Positions 9,279 through 19,987 of a stretch of 64,000 nucleotides of DNA are shown one piece after another. Source of the DNA: Citrobacter sp. JGM124 (lineage in GTDB: Bacteria > Pseudomonadota > Gammaproteobacteria > Enterobacterales > Enterobacteriaceae). The stretch's first letter is position 1. Each line of letters starts with the position of its first letter. The DNA lies in the NCBI RefSeq assembly GCF_018257795.1, contig NZ_JAERJD010000003.1:186001-250000 (forward strand), given 5' to 3'. The position numbers and the translations under genes were made by a program. The notes under the pieces were generated by a model. It had not been told where the DNA came from and ran no database searches. It saw only the letters and a list, made by a program, of their open reading frames with translations.

Positions 9279-11891
9279 ATGACACAACAACTTCAAGCCA
9301 AATATCGTCACGATTACCGTGCACCAGATTATACCATTACAGATATTGATTTAACCTTTGTCCTTGATGCCAACCGTACTCAGGTAACAGCGATCAGCCG
9401 TGTCGTGCGTCAGGGTGATGCCAGCACACCGCTACGTCTTGATGGGGAAGACTTAACTTTAGTCTCTATCGCGGTTGATGGGCAGGCATGGCCTCACTAT
9501 CGTCAGGAGCAAGGGGCATTACTCATTGAATCATTGCCTGAAATTTTTAATCTGACCATTGTTAATGAAATCAGTCCTGCAGCAAATACGGCACTGGAAG
9601 GTCTCTACCAGTCCGGCGAAGCCTTGTGCACACAGTGTGAAGCGGAAGGTTTCCGTCATATTACCTGGTATCTGGACCGTCCGGATGTACTGGCGCGTTT
9701 TACCACTAAAATTATTGCCGATAGACAAAAATATCCTTATTTACTTTCCAATGGTAACCGTATCGCTGAGGGTGAACTGGAAGGGGGACGTCATTGGGTG
9801 CAGTGGCAAGATCCATTCCCTAAGCCTTGCTATTTATTTGCCTTAGTCGCGGGGGATTTTGATGTTCTGCGTGACAGTTTTAAAACTCGTTCAGGTCGGG
9901 ATGTGGCTCTGGAGCTGTTTGTTGATCGTGGAAATCTGGATCGCGCCGACTGGGCAATGACCTCGCTTAAAGCATCAATGGCCTGGGACGAAAGCCGCTT
10001 TGGGCTGGAATATGACCTCGATATTTATATGATTGTTGCCGTGGATTTCTTCAACATGGGCGCGATGGAGAATAAAGGCCTGAACGTCTTTAACTCCAAA
10101 TATGTGCTGGCTCGTGCTGAAACTGCCACGGATAAAGATTATCTTGATATTGAACGTGTGATTGGTCATGAATACTTCCATAACTGGACGGGTAACCGTG
10201 TAACGTGCAGGGACTGGTTCCAGCTCAGTCTGAAAGAGGGGTTGACGGTATTTCGCGATCAGGAATTCAGTTCTGATCTTGGCTCACGGGCGGTGAATCG
10301 TATCCAGAATGTACGCACCATGCGAGCGATGCAGTTTGCTGAAGATGCCAGCCCGATGGCACACCCCATTCGCCCGGATAAAGTTATTGAAATGAATAAC
10401 TTTTATACCCTGACCGTTTATGAAAAAGGGGCGGAAGTGATTCGTATGTTGCATACGCTGCTGGGAGAAGAGAACTTCCAGAAGGGGATGCAACTGTACT
10501 TTGAGCGCCATGATGGCAGTGCTGCCACATGTGATGATTTTGTGCAGGCAATGGAAGATGCCTCTAACATTGATTTGTCACAGTTTCGTCGCTGGTATAG
10601 CCAGGCAGGTACCCCGGTTGTCACCGTGCGTGATGACTATGACCCGCAAACTGAGCAGTATAGCCTGACTATCAGTCAAATGACTCCGCCAACGGCAGAG
10701 CAACAAGAAAAACTGCCCCTGCATATTCCGTTTGATATAGAACTTTATGACAACGAGGGTAAGGTTATCCCTCTACAAAAAGACGGGCATCCCGTGCCTT
10801 CAGTACTGAATGTCACCCAGGCAGAACAGACTTTTGTTTTTGATAATGTCTATTTCCAGCCTGTGCCTTCATTGCTGCGTGAATTTTCAGCGCCGGTCAA
10901 GCTGGAATATAAATGGAGTGATCAACAGCTGGTGTTTTTAATGCGCCATGCCCGTAATGATTTCTCTCGCTGGGATGCGGCACAAAGCTTACTGACGCTG
11001 TATATCAAAATTAACGTGAACCGTTGTGAACAAGGGCAACCTCTTTCACTCCCGTTGCATGTGGTTGATGCTTTCCGGGCCATTTTGCTGGATGAACAGA
11101 TTTCCCCTGCGCTGGCGAGTGAAATCCTGACGATGCCATCACAAAATGAAATGGCAGAACTGTTCCCGGTAATCAACCCGCAGGCTATCGCGAAAGTCCA
11201 CGGTGCATTAACCCATACGCTGGCCACTGAACTGGCGGATGAATTACTGGCGGTCTATAACGCTCATAAACTGGATCACTACCAGGTTAGTCATGAGGAC
11301 ATTGGGCGTCGTGCGTTGCGTAATACCTGCCTGCGTTATTTGGCTTTTGGTGAGAAGGCACTGGCGGAAACACTGGTCCGTCGTCAGTATCAGGAAGCGG
11401 ATAATATGACCGATTCTATTGCCGCCCTTTCTGCCGCCGTGGCAGCTGATCTGCCTTGCCGGGACGACTTGCTGGCTCAGTATGATGATAAATGGCACCA
11501 GGATGGCCTGGTCATGGATAAATGGTTCATGCTGCAAGCGACCAGCCCGGCGAGTGATACACTGAGCCGTATTCGCAAGCTGTTAAACCACCGTTCATTT
11601 AGCCTGAGCAATCCTAACCGCACCCGTGCACTGATAGGGGCTTTTGCGATGAATAACCCTGCGGCCTTCCATGCGAAAGATGGCAGTGGTTATCAGTTTA
11701 TGGTGGAGATGCTCACTGAGCTTAATAGCCGTAACCCTCAGGTAGCCTCACGCCTGATTGAGCCGTTAATTCGTTTCAAACGTTACGATGCAGAGCGTCA
11801 GCAGATGATGCGTGTCGCCCTGGAGCAACTTAAAGGGCTGGATAATTTATCTGGTGATCTGTACGAAAAAATTGCCAAAGCTTTAGCCTAA
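9279..11891 (+). CDS. pepN: Aminopeptidase N PepN
   Basis: M1-family zinc aminopeptidase, the major cytoplasmic aminopeptidase for the last steps of peptide turnover. At 870 residues it equals E. coli PepN. The exopeptidase motif GAMEN is near residue 261 and the zinc site HEYFH starts at residue 297, with the third ligand Glu in LKEGLTVF. The N-terminal beta domain, catalytic domain and the C-terminal alpha-helical domain all align. The start MTQQLQAKYRHDYRAPDY is conserved. It is divergent from pncB and followed by a strong terminator. Confidence 0.98.
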   Translation: MTQQLQAKYRHDYRAPDYTITDIDLTFVLDANRTQVTAISRVVRQGDASTPLRLDGEDLTLVSIAVDGQAWPHYRQEQGALLIESLPEIFNLTIVNEISPAANTALEGLYQSGEALCTQCEAEGFRHITWYLDRPDVLARFTTKIIADRQKYPYLLSNGNRIAEGELEGGRHWVQWQDPFPKPCYLFALVAGDFDVLRDSFKTRSGRDVALELFVDRGNLDRADWAMTSLKASMAWDESRFGLEYDLDIYMIVAVDFFNMGAMENKGLNVFNSKYVLARAETATDKDYLDIERVIGHEYFHNWTGNRVTCRDWFQLSLKEGLTVFRDQEFSSDLGSRAVNRIQNVRTMRAMQFAEDASPMAHPIRPDKVIEMNNFYTLTVYEKGAEVIRMLHTLLGEENFQKGMQLYFERHDGSAATCDDFVQAMEDASNIDLSQFRRWYSQAGTPVVTVRDDYDPQTEQYSLTISQMTPPTAEQQEKLPLHIPFDIELYDNEGKVIPLQKDGHPVPSVLNVTQAEQTFVFDNVYFQPVPSLLREFSAPVKLEYKWSDQQLVFLMRHARNDFSRWDAAQSLLTLYIKINVNRCEQGQPLSLPLHVVDAFRAILLDEQISPALASEILTMPSQNEMAELFPVINPQAIAKVHGALTHTLATELADELLAVYNAHKLDHYQVSHEDIGRRALRNTCLRYLAFGEKALAETLVRRQYQEADNMTDSIAALSAAVAADLPCRDDLLAQYDDKWHQDGLVMDKWFMLQATSPASDTLSRIRKLLNHRSFSLSNPNRTRALIGAFAMNNPAAFHAKDGSGYQFMVEMLTELNSRNPQVASRLIEPLIRFKRYDAERQQMMRVALEQLKGLDNLSGDLYEKIAKALA

Positions 11892-11893
11892 AA

Positions 11894-11931
11894 GAAATCC
11901 CCTCACGTGACAGGACGTGGGGGGATTTTTG
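11894..11931. terminator. Terminator of pepN
   Basis: aaatcccctcacgt pairs with acgtggggggattt, followed by a T tract, immediately after the pepN stop. It also faces the 3' end of ssuE and could serve both. Confidence 0.85.
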
Positions 11932-11939
11932 CCAGGTAA

Positions 11940-12521
11940 CTATATGACAGTAATGTGGGGAACCGGTGAGGAATATAGGGGCACGGAGCCCTTGTTTTGG
12001 TGCTGTATTGCCTGTAAAAACAGGCTTAATGAGCCATCCAGCCGTTGTTTAAGATCCGCTGTAAAAAGTGGTTTGTGCTGATACTCAGTAACCTGACTAT
12101 CATCAGCAAACACACCCTGTAAGATCTCTTTTGCTTTCAATGCGTTTAATACAGGCTTCAGGGTGTAGGCCAGGGCTGAACGGTGTGCTATCGCCCTGCC
12201 ACTGCCCAGGGGCAGCACAACTTTTTCATCCAGGGCATATTCCGGGAGTAACCCCAGCAACGCTTTCAGTCCTCCAGAGAAAGACGTTTTATAGACGGGG
12301 GTGGCAATAATAATGCCCGCCGCACAGGAGAGTTGTTCTGCCAGGGCGAGCAAAGCGGGACTATCAAGACGTGCACTTAACAGGTCTTCTGGGGCAAAAT
12401 TTTGCAGATGCCAGTGATAAACTTCAATGTCTGACTTGCTCAGTTGCTTACGAGCGTATTCCAGTAATGCACTGGAACGAGACGGGAAGCCAGGGCTTCC
12501 GGCCAGTGTGATGACTCGCAT
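11940..12521 (-). CDS. ssuE: NAD(P)H-dependent FMN reductase SsuE, orphan
   Basis: Flavodoxin-fold reductase that supplies reduced FMN to the alkanesulfonate monooxygenase SsuD in sulfur scavenging. It has 193 residues and aligns with E. coli SsuE from MRVITLAGSP through CATPVYK-like and VVLPLGSGR segments to KEILQGVFADDSQV. The FMN loop GSPGFPSRSSALLEYAR is intact. In E. coli ssuE is followed by ssuADCB at this same locus between pepN and pyrD; here the transporter and monooxygenase genes are absent and the space is gone. The protein looks functional, so it may serve another FMNH2-dependent enzyme encoded elsewhere. Convergent with pepN. Confidence 0.9.
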   Translation of the reverse strand: MRVITLAGSPGFPSRSSALLEYARKQLSKSDIEVYHWHLQNFAPEDLLSARLDSPALLALAEQLSCAAGIIIATPVYKTSFSGGLKALLGLLPEYALDEKVVLPLGSGRAIAHRSALAYTLKPVLNALKAKEILQGVFADDSQVTEYQHKPLFTADLKQRLDGSLSLFLQAIQHQNKGSVPLYSSPVPHITVI

Positions 12522-12837
12522 AACTTCTCCTCATAACCCAGTAATCCGCTCAAAAGCCGCCCCTTTTTATGGGACAGCCACAGGTGTTTTCTCATTCCTG
12601 AGGCCTGTCACGGTGAGTGATTTACCCGATAGCCTTTTCTGTCACTCCCGTATCCTGCCCTGATAGATACTGGCAGAGAGGTGTCATTTGTCTAAATGAC
12701 TTTTTTGGTAGTGAAAATCAGAAAATAGACTTATTCCTGTGGGGCAATAGCGGGCCTGGTGGATAATGCGAGGCTGAATAGCCTGTTATCTGAGACAAGA
12801 GCTGAGTTTATGGTACTGATTCACGCTTTTTTGCGTT
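12522..12837. other. ssuE-pyrD divergent gap
   Basis: No gene is seen. The right part holds the pyrD promoter region, with a cacgcttttttgcg element near 12821-12836 that faintly resembles a PurR half-site pair (E. coli pyrD is PurR-regulated) but does not match the full operator. Confidence 0.35.
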
Positions 12838-12911
12838 TTGTCAATTCCATTCCATCAGGAGATAGGGAATAATACCGCCCCGGTCTGCATACCGGGAATC
12901 CAGGAGAAGTC
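12838..12911 (+). promoter_or_regulatory. pyrD promoter and leader hairpin
   Basis: TTGTCAATTCC (from 12838) and gggaataataccgccccgg resemble the E. coli pyrD promoter. The leader folds as cccggt-ctgcat-accggg just before the ribosome site ccaggag. In E. coli the start nucleotide (C or G) depends on CTP level and decides whether this hairpin forms and hides the ribosome site. The arrangement here suggests the same pyrimidine control. Confidence 0.65.
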
Positions 12912-13922
12912 ATGTTTTACCCCTTCGTTCGCCAGGCGTTATTTCAGCTCGATGCTGAACGTGCGCACAACCTCACTTTTCAACAACTTCGTCGTATCAG
13001 TGGTACGCCTCTTGAAAAGCTCATTCGTCAAAATGTACCTGCCAAACCAGTGAACTGCATGGGATTGACCTTTAAAAACCCACTGGGTCTGGCTGCAGGG
13101 ATGGATAAAAATGGTGAGTGCATTGATGCCCTCGGCGCACTTGGTTTCGGTTTTATTGAAATCGGCACGGTAACACCGCGGCCACAGCCAGGAAATGATA
13201 AACCCAGAATTTTCCGGCTACCTGAGGCTGAAGGTTTGATCAACCGAATGGGGTTTAATAACCATGGCGTTGATAATCTCGTGGAAAATGTCAAGAAGTC
13301 CCATTTTGATGGCATCATTGGGATTAATATCGGAAAGAACAAAGATACGCCGGTAGAGCAGGGTGAAGATGACTACCTGGCCTGTATGGATAAAATTTAT
13401 CCCTATGCGGGATATATTGCCATCAATATATCATCACCAAATACCCCAGGGTTACGCTCACTACAATATGGTGAGGCACTTGATTCATTGCTCAGTAGTA
13501 TTAAAAAGAAACAGCAGCAGCTCCAGGAATATCATCATAAATATGTTCCGGTAGCCGTAAAAATTGCGCCGGATCTTTCTGAAGAAGAATTGATTCAGGT
13601 AGCCGATAGTTTGGTTCGCCATAATATTGATGGTGTTATTGCCACCAATACCACACTGGATAGAAGTTTGGTTCAGGGCATGAAATATTGTGATGAAACA
13701 GGGGGACTCAGTGGGCGTCCAGTACAGCTCAAGAGCACTGAAATTATTCGTCGTTTATCTCAGGAATTAAAAGGCCGGCTACCTGTGATTGGTGTGGGGG
13801 GTATTGATTCTGTCATTTCAGCACGGGAAAAAATGGCTGCCGGGGCTTCTTTGGTACAAATATACTCTGGATTTATTTATAAAGGTCCGCCATTGATTAA
13901 AGAAATAGTCACGCATCTTTAA
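12912..13922 (+). CDS. pyrD: Dihydroorotate dehydrogenase (quinone) PyrD
   Basis: Class 2, membrane-associated flavoenzyme that oxidises dihydroorotate to orotate with electrons passed to quinone; fourth step of pyrimidine synthesis. It has 336 residues as in E. coli. The N-terminal amphipathic helix for quinone access ([20 protein letters not shown]) is present. FMN-binding and catalytic blocks include [14 protein letters not shown], the catalytic-Ser motif [11 protein letters not shown], and GVGGIDSV near the C-terminus. The start follows ccaggagaagtc. Codon usage from about 13400 is slightly more AT-rich than in neighbours. Confidence 0.97.
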   Translation: MFYPFVRQALFQLDAERAHNLTFQQLRRISGTPLEKLIRQNVPAKPVNCMGLTFKNPLGLAAGMDKNGECIDALGALGFGFIEIGTVTPRPQPGNDKPRIFRLPEAEGLINRMGFNNHGVDNLVENVKKSHFDGIIGINIGKNKDTPVEQGEDDYLACMDKIYPYAGYIAINISSPNTPGLRSLQYGEALDSLLSSIKKKQQQLQEYHHKYVPVAVKIAPDLSEEELIQVADSLVRHNIDGVIATNTTLDRSLVQGMKYCDETGGLSGRPVQLKSTEIIRRLSQELKGRLPVIGVGGIDSVISAREKMAAGASLVQIYSGFIYKGPPLIKEIVTHL

Positions 13923-14076
13923 ATTATTACATCTTCCTTGATACCAGGACTTTATTTTTAGTCCTGGTTGATTTATATTCATCGTCTGTTGATTATTTAA
14001 ACACCCTGGTTTTTTATTAAGGATGAATATGCAAACAGCACCAGGAATGGACTAAATAAGTAGAAAGGAAAACACA

Positions 14077-14619
14077 ATGCGAATTAAACCTGACGATAAT
14101 TGGCTATGGTATTTTGATGAAGAGCATGATCGAATGATGCTCGATTTGGCTAATGGCATGCTGTTCCGTTCGCGTTTTTCTCGCAAAATGTTAACACCAG
14201 ATGCCTTTGAAAATTCAGGGTTTTGTGTTGATGATGCCGCATTGTATTTTTCTTTTGAAGAGGCCAGCCGTTATCTGTCACTCAGTGATGAACAGCGTGC
14301 TGAACTCGTGCTCAATGCACTGGTGGCGATTCGCTTTCTGAAACCACAGATGCCCAAAAGCTGGCATTTTGTGAGTCATTCAGAGGCCTGGTTGCCGGAA
14401 GTCGGAGCCATTGCCAACGCCTGGTTAAATGAAAACTGGCAACAGGTGAATTTACTGGTGATTGAAACAGGTGATAATGCGACGTTGTGCCTGCTTGCCC
14501 AGACTGAACTCACCCTGGCGGGGCGAACGATGCAACTTGGCGATGTAATTAAAATCATGAACGACAGGCTGAAACCCCAGCCCGCCGCACAAAATTTTGG
14601 CCTGGAATATGCTGTTTAG
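14077..14619 (+). CDS. zapC: Cell division protein ZapC
   Basis: FtsZ-associated cytoplasmic protein that promotes lateral bundling of FtsZ protofilaments at the Z ring. Length 180 residues, equal to E. coli, with conserved N-terminus [30 protein letters not shown] and the C-terminal [17 protein letters not shown]. Ribosome site agaaaggaaaacaca precedes the ATG. The stop overlaps the convergent ycbX stop by 4 bp (TTAG). The C-terminal few residues diverge from E. coli, as is usual. Confidence 0.95.
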   Translation: MRIKPDDNWLWYFDEEHDRMMLDLANGMLFRSRFSRKMLTPDAFENSGFCVDDAALYFSFEEASRYLSLSDEQRAELVLNALVAIRFLKPQMPKSWHFVSHSEAWLPEVGAIANAWLNENWQQVNLLVIETGDNATLCLLAQTELTLAGRTMQLGDVIKIMNDRLKPQPAAQNFGLEYAV

Positions 14620-15728
14620 CGCGGGGCGATACTGATATCCCCTTCTGGCACACAGCTACAGCATAAAAAGGTACCGTCATCGGCGATAGCCCCTTTCTTT
14701 AGCGCATGTACTTTTCCACCCAGCAAGCGAATACGACAGCTACCGCAAATACCCGCCCGGCATGAATAGGGAACTTTGATGCCATGGTGTTCCAGCTGTT
14801 CAAGCAATACCTGCTGGTTATTTCCATTGATCTGTTGTCCGTCCCAGTCAATCGTCACCTGACGGTTAAGGCTGGTCTGCTCCGGAAGGCTTTCCACCAC
14901 GACACCGCCACCATAAGGCTGGGGGGGCTTGGTGGCCAGTATTTCCACCTCATCTCCGACGCGGATAATACCGCTCTGTCGAGCGAGTAAGTTCTGGCCA
15001 AAATCAACGTCGTTTGTGCCTACCGCAGTACGGAAGCGCTGTAATGTAGCTAAAGGCTCGCCACCAGGGTGGCGACGGCCACGTTCTGGGCTAATCGTCG
15101 TAAAAACACACCGGCTACAAGGTTTGGCAACATCAAACGTCACCCCCCCGATGCGAATAACCTGCCAGCCATCTTCGGCCCAGGGCACGGCTCCTGTCAC
15201 CACCAGATTGGGGCGAAACTGCTGCATTTTGACACTGGCCGGGCAGCGTTGCTGCAAGTCACGTAATGATGCTTCATTGGTGAGCAGATAAGGAAAACCA
15301 TCGGCAAAGGAGAGGGGGACGTCCTGGTGTTGTTTCACCCGGCGCGTTAAGTCTTCACCAACCCAGCGCAATTGCACCGGACGTGAGAAAAAACCACTAA
15401 GCCAGTCATTTATCTCAGCAGGTGCTATCAGGGCAGTAAAGTGATTGCCCCATACTTCTGTCGGTGCCGGGGCTAAGATAAAATCGGCGAAACGGATTGT
15501 CCCGGTACTACCATCGGGGGCAGTAAGATAAAGTCCGTCACGCAATAATGCTGGGGTAAAGAGCACCATTTGCGGATACTGCCTGGCGGTGATAAAAGTA
15601 CCATCGGGTTCTGTTATCATAAAAATACGGTCGAAAGCAGCCCCACTTGCTGATATTTGGGTATGAGAAAGCCCAAGGCCACGCATCGATTTTACCGGGT
15701 AAATATGAAGCTGGGATAAATTAATCAT
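14616..15728 (-). CDS. ycbX: YcbX: MOSC and 2Fe-2S protein of N-hydroxylated base detoxification
   Basis: Molybdenum-cofactor-dependent reductase known in E. coli to detoxify N-hydroxylated base analogues such as 6-hydroxylaminopurine. An N-terminal beta-barrel ([14 protein letters not shown]) is followed by a MOSC domain with the cofactor-ligand region [16 protein letters not shown]. The C-terminus is a plant-type 2Fe-2S ferredoxin domain: [13 protein letters not shown] and a final CCSC. Start taken at ATG 15728 with AGAGGA 4-9 nt upstream; the frame runs 9 codons further without homology. Length is then 370 residues (E. coli 369). Convergent with zapC and divergent from rlmL. Confidence 0.94.
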   Translation of the reverse strand: MINLSQLHIYPVKSMRGLGLSHTQISASGAAFDRIFMITEPDGTFITARQYPQMVLFTPALLRDGLYLTAPDGSTGTIRFADFILAPAPTEVWGNHFTALIAPAEINDWLSGFFSRPVQLRWVGEDLTRRVKQHQDVPLSFADGFPYLLTNEASLRDLQQRCPASVKMQQFRPNLVVTGAVPWAEDGWQVIRIGGVTFDVAKPCSRCVFTTISPERGRRHPGGEPLATLQRFRTAVGTNDVDFGQNLLARQSGIIRVGDEVEILATKPPQPYGGGVVVESLPEQTSLNRQVTIDWDGQQINGNNQQVLLEQLEHHGIKVPYSCRAGICGSCRIRLLGGKVHALKKGAIADDGTFLCCSCVPEGDISIAPR

Positions 15729-15935
15729 GAGTCCTCTGTCCACCGCACTTTGCATTGCTTTCGCCCAGTTATTTAAATGACAGGAGCGTTATTTGCTCGA
15801 TAATCTTCAGCTCTGTGCTGACAAACTGTACGAATTATTTGGGGTATCGAAAAATTAACCGGGGCAACTTTATGACATGTGTGTCGGATTAGCTATAATG
15901 CGGCACAATTTTCTTCTTTATTGATAAGTGACGAT

Positions 15936-18062
15936 ATGAATTCTCTGTTTGCCAGCACGGCGCGTGGTCTCGAAGAGCTATTAAAAACTGAACTTGAAAG
16001 CTTAGGCGCGCTGAACTGCAAAATTGTGCAGGGCGGCGTACATTACCAAGGGGATTCACCTCTTCTATACCAAAGCCTGATGTGGAGCCGGCTCGCATCA
16101 CGCATTCTGCTACCACTGACGGAATGTAAGGTCTATAGCGACCTTGATCTCTATCTTGGGGTTCAGGCTATTGACTGGCCTGCCTTGTTTGGGCCAAATG
16201 CTACCTTTGCGGTACATTTTAGTGGCCTTAACGACACGATCCGTAACAGTCAGTATGGTGCACTCAAGGTTAAGGATGCGATTGTCGACTCCTTTACCCG
16301 TAAAAACTTACCTCGTCCTGATGTTGATCGCGAACAGCCGGATCTGCGCATTAATGTCTGGCTGAACAAAGAGACCGCCAGTATTGCTCTGGACTTAAGT
16401 GGCGAAGGTTTGCATCAGCGCGGTTACCGGGATGAAACCGGTGCAGCTCCTATTAAAGAGACCCTTGCAGCGGCGATTGTCATGCGCTCAGGCTGGCAGC
16501 CTGGGACGCCGTTACTCGATCCTATGTGCGGTTCTGGCACATTGCTTATTGAAGGGGCGATGATAGCCACTGATCGTGCGCCTGGTCTGCATCGTCAGCG
16601 CTGGGGATTCCTGAGCTGGGCCGGGCATGATCCCGAAGTGTGGAAAGCAGTGGTGACAGACGCCCAGCGCCGAGCCCGTGAAGGTGCGCGGCAGTACGGC
16701 GCTCGTTTCTATGGCTCTGATAACGATAGCCGGGTGATTGAGCGTGCCCGTGCGAATGCCCGTCGTGCTGGTCTGGCAGACTTGATCCAATTTGAGGTAA
16801 AGGATGTCACCAGACTGACCAATCCGTTGCCTGAAGGGCCGACAGGGACGCTGATCAGTAACCCTCCCTACGGTGAGCGTCTGGAAAGTGAACCCGCATT
16901 GATTGCTTTGCATAACTTATTAGGGCGTCGCTTTAAAGAACAGTTTGGTGGCTGGCATCTGTCCTTGTTCAGCGCGTCTCCAGAGCTATTAAGTTGCCTG
17001 CAATTGCGTGCAGAACGCCAATTTAAAGCGAAGAATGGTCCTCTGGACTGCGTGCAAAAAAACTACAACCTTGCTGTTCATGCAGAAGGCCACAGGGTAA
17101 CCACCAGCCAGGTCGCCGAGGATTACGCTAACCGCCTACGTAAAAATGCCAAAAAACTGGATAAATGGGCACGTCAGGAAGGGATCACATGTTATCGCCT
17201 CTATGATGCTGACCTGCCAGAATACAATGTGGCGGTGGATCGTTATGGTGACTGGGTTGTGGTGCAAGAATATGCTCCACCTAAAAGTGTTGAACCGCAA
17301 AAAGCGCGTCAGCGCCTGTTTGATGTTATTGCCGCCACGCAAAGCGTGCTCGACTTGCAGGGCAATAAACTGGTGCTGAAGACCCGTGAGCGTCAAAAGG
17401 GTAAAAATCAGTATCAGAAGATGGGTGAGAAAGGCGACTTCATGGAAGTCAGCGAATATGACGCACGCTTATGGGTTAATCTGACCGACTATCTGGATAC
17501 TGGCCTGTTTCTCGATCACCGAATTGCTCGCCGTATGCTGGGGCAAATGAGTCAGGGAAAAGATTTTCTCAATCTGTTTGCCTATACGGGGAGTGCCACT
17601 GTACATGCTGGTCTGGGAGGGGCGCGGACCACCACCACGGTGGATATGTCACGTACTTATCTTGAGTGGGCTGAACGTAATCTGCGCCTTAATGGTTTAA
17701 CCGGGCGCGCTCATCGCCTGATCCAGGCTGATTGTTTAGGCTGGCTACAAGAAAGCACTGAACAGTTTGATCTTATTTTCATCGATCCTCCCACGTTTTC
17801 GAACTCAAAGCGTATGGAAGAGAGCTTTGACGTTCAGCGTGACCATCTGGATTTAATGAGCAATCTTAAGCGGTTGCTGCGTCCAGGGGGCACCATTATG
17901 TTTTCTAATAACAAACGCGGTTTTAAAATGAATCTCACGGGTCTTGCTGAACTGGGGCTTGCAGCCCAGGAAATTACCCAAAAAACTCAGTCGCAGGACT
18001 TTGCACGTAATCGCCAGATCCATAATTGCTGGTTAATCACTCACGAATCCCGGAAGTCATAG
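15936..18062 (+). CDS. rlmL: 23S rRNA methyltransferase RlmKL (m7G2069 and m2G2445)
   Basis: Fused two-domain methyltransferase acting on 23S rRNA helix 74. The N-terminal half has a THUMP domain and the RlmL (m2G2445) methylase with [14 protein letters not shown] and SNPPYGERL. The C-terminal half is the RlmK (m7G2069) methylase with [18 protein letters not shown] and [10 protein letters not shown]. Start at ATG 15936 ([16 protein letters not shown]) gives 708 residues, against 702 in E. coli; the longer frame from 15879 overlaps the promoter and lacks homology. One base separates its stop from uup, so the two are co-transcribed and probably translationally coupled. Confidence 0.97.
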   Translation: MNSLFASTARGLEELLKTELESLGALNCKIVQGGVHYQGDSPLLYQSLMWSRLASRILLPLTECKVYSDLDLYLGVQAIDWPALFGPNATFAVHFSGLNDTIRNSQYGALKVKDAIVDSFTRKNLPRPDVDREQPDLRINVWLNKETASIALDLSGEGLHQRGYRDETGAAPIKETLAAAIVMRSGWQPGTPLLDPMCGSGTLLIEGAMIATDRAPGLHRQRWGFLSWAGHDPEVWKAVVTDAQRRAREGARQYGARFYGSDNDSRVIERARANARRAGLADLIQFEVKDVTRLTNPLPEGPTGTLISNPPYGERLESEPALIALHNLLGRRFKEQFGGWHLSLFSASPELLSCLQLRAERQFKAKNGPLDCVQKNYNLAVHAEGHRVTTSQVAEDYANRLRKNAKKLDKWARQEGITCYRLYDADLPEYNVAVDRYGDWVVVQEYAPPKSVEPQKARQRLFDVIAATQSVLDLQGNKLVLKTRERQKGKNQYQKMGEKGDFMEVSEYDARLWVNLTDYLDTGLFLDHRIARRMLGQMSQGKDFLNLFAYTGSATVHAGLGGARTTTTVDMSRTYLEWAERNLRLNGLTGRAHRLIQADCLGWLQESTEQFDLIFIDPPTFSNSKRMEESFDVQRDHLDLMSNLKRLLRPGGTIMFSNNKRGFKMNLTGLAELGLAAQEITQKTQSQDFARNRQIHNCWLITHESRKS

Positions 18063-18063
18063 T

Positions 18064-19971
18064 ATGTCTTTAATCAGTATGCACGGTGCCTGGTTGTCTT
18101 TCAGCGATGCACCATTATTGGATAATACCGAATTACATATCGAAGAAAATGAACGTGTCTGCCTGGTGGGCCGTAACGGTGCTGGTAAGTCAACGTTGAT
18201 GAAGATCCTGAATCGTGAACTCCCCCTTGATGATGGGCGTATGATTTACGAACAAGATCTGATCGTTGCTCGTTTACAACAAGATCCGCCACGTAATGTG
18301 GCTGGCACAGTCTATGACTTTGTGGCTGAAGGTGTAGAAGAGCAAGCTGAATACTTGAAGGCTTATCATGATATCTCCCATAAAGTGATGGGTGATCCGA
18401 GTGAGAAGAATCTCAATGAAATGGCGCGTATTCAGGAAATCCTTGACCATCAGGGGCTGTGGCAGCTGGACAGCCGGATTAATGAAGTTATCGAACAGCT
18501 TGGCCTGAGTGCAGACACCGAACTTTCCTCTTTGTCAGGGGGCTGGTTACGTAAAGCGGCACTGGGTCGTGCTCTGGTGAGTTCGCCCCGCGTCCTGTTA
18601 CTGGATGAACCGACTAACCACTTAGATATTGAAACCATTGACTGGCTGGAAGGTTTTTTGAAAACGTTCCAGGGGAGTATTATTTTCATCTCCCATGACC
18701 GTTCCTTCATTCGTAATATGGCCACCCGTATTGTTGACCTCGATCGCGGGAAACTGGTTTCTTATCCTGGAAATTACGACACCTATTTGCTGGCTAAAGA
18801 AGAAGCATTACGTGTTGAAGAGTTACAAAATGCAGAGTTTGATCGCAAGCTTGCCCAGGAAGAAGTGTGGATCCGTCAGGGAATTAAAGCGCGTCGTACG
18901 CGTAATGAAGGCCGGGTTCGTGCTCTGAAGGCGATGCGTAATGAACGCAGCGAGCGCCGTGAAGTTATGGGCAGTGCCAAGATGCAGGTCGAAGAGGCAA
19001 GCCGTTCCGGTAAAATTGTCTTTGAAATGGAGCATGTAAATTACCAGGTTGCAGGTAAGAAGCTGGTGACCGATTTCAGTGCCCAGGTATTGCGCGGTGA
19101 TAAAATCGCTCTGGTAGGGCCAAATGGCTGTGGTAAAACGACCCTGCTGAAGTTAATGCTCGGCCAGCTTGAGGCTGACAGCGGGCGTATTCATTGTGGT
19201 ACCAAGCTTGAAGTGGCTTATTTTGATCAGCACAGGGCAGAGCTGGATCCAGATCGCACGGTGATGGATAACCTGGCAGAAGGCAAGCAAGAGGTGATGG
19301 TCAATGGCCGGCCGCGTCATGTACTGGGCTATCTTCAGGACTTTTTGTTTCACCCGAAACGGGCAATGACACCGGTACGAGCACTCTCTGGTGGTGAACG
19401 TAATCGCCTGTTACTGGCGCGGTTATTCCTGAAACCAAGTAATTTACTGATACTTGATGAACCAACCAATGATCTTGATGTAGAAACGTTGGAGCTGCTG
19501 GAAGAGCTGATTGAAGGCTATCAGGGAACCGTTATGTTGGTAAGCCATGATCGTCAATTTGTGGATAACACAGTAACAGAATGCTGGATTTTTGAAGGTG
19601 AGGGTAAGATTGGTCGCTATGTAGGGGGCTATTTTGATGCAAAAGGTCAGCAGGGTTCTGTACAGCCTTTGCGCACTACTGCCCCCACTAAAACCCAGGG
19701 AAATGTCGAAAGTAAGCCAGAAACTGTTAAGCGGGCGTCGGGCAAGCTAAGCTATAATTTGCAGCGTGAATTGGAACAGTTACCGAAAAAACTTGAACAG
19801 CTCGAGGCTGAACTGGAAGAACTGCAGACAAAAGTGAGTGATGTGGATTTCTTTAATCAGCCTCATGATGTCACCCAGAAAGTTCTTGCTGACCTCAAGG
19901 TGGCAGAAGAAGCCTTAGAACAGGCTTTCGAGCGTTGGGAATACCTCGAGTCACTCAGAGACGGCGAATAA
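18064..19971 (+). CDS. uup: ABC-F family ATPase Uup
   Basis: Soluble ABC-F protein with two ATPase domains and no membrane part. E. coli Uup binds ribosomes and DNA, and its loss raises precise excision of transposons. Domain 1 shows GRNGAGKST, LSGGWLRK and LLLDEPTNHLD; domain 2 shows GPNGCGKTT, LSGGERNR and LILDEPTNDLD. The linker between them (about residues 240-310) is charged and helical. A C-terminal coiled coil (ELEQLPKKLEQLEAELEELQ), which binds DNA in E. coli, is complete. 635 residues, full length. It starts one base after rlmL and is followed by pqiABC. Confidence 0.96.
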   Translation: MSLISMHGAWLSFSDAPLLDNTELHIEENERVCLVGRNGAGKSTLMKILNRELPLDDGRMIYEQDLIVARLQQDPPRNVAGTVYDFVAEGVEEQAEYLKAYHDISHKVMGDPSEKNLNEMARIQEILDHQGLWQLDSRINEVIEQLGLSADTELSSLSGGWLRKAALGRALVSSPRVLLLDEPTNHLDIETIDWLEGFLKTFQGSIIFISHDRSFIRNMATRIVDLDRGKLVSYPGNYDTYLLAKEEALRVEELQNAEFDRKLAQEEVWIRQGIKARRTRNEGRVRALKAMRNERSERREVMGSAKMQVEEASRSGKIVFEMEHVNYQVAGKKLVTDFSAQVLRGDKIALVGPNGCGKTTLLKLMLGQLEADSGRIHCGTKLEVAYFDQHRAELDPDRTVMDNLAEGKQEVMVNGRPRHVLGYLQDFLFHPKRAMTPVRALSGGERNRLLLARLFLKPSNLLILDEPTNDLDVETLELLEELIEGYQGTVMLVSHDRQFVDNTVTECWIFEGEGKIGRYVGGYFDAKGQQGSVQPLRTTAPTKTQGNVESKPETVKRASGKLSYNLQRELEQLPKKLEQLEAELEELQTKVSDVDFFNQPHDVTQKVLADLKVAEEALEQAFERWEYLESLRDGE

Positions 19972-19987
19972 GACCAGGAGAACAACA

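Noticed and set aside
12821-12843. PurR operator upstream of pyrD
   Set aside because: Only a partial palindrome (acgcaaaaaagcgt on the minus strand) is present; it does not match the full PurR consensus.
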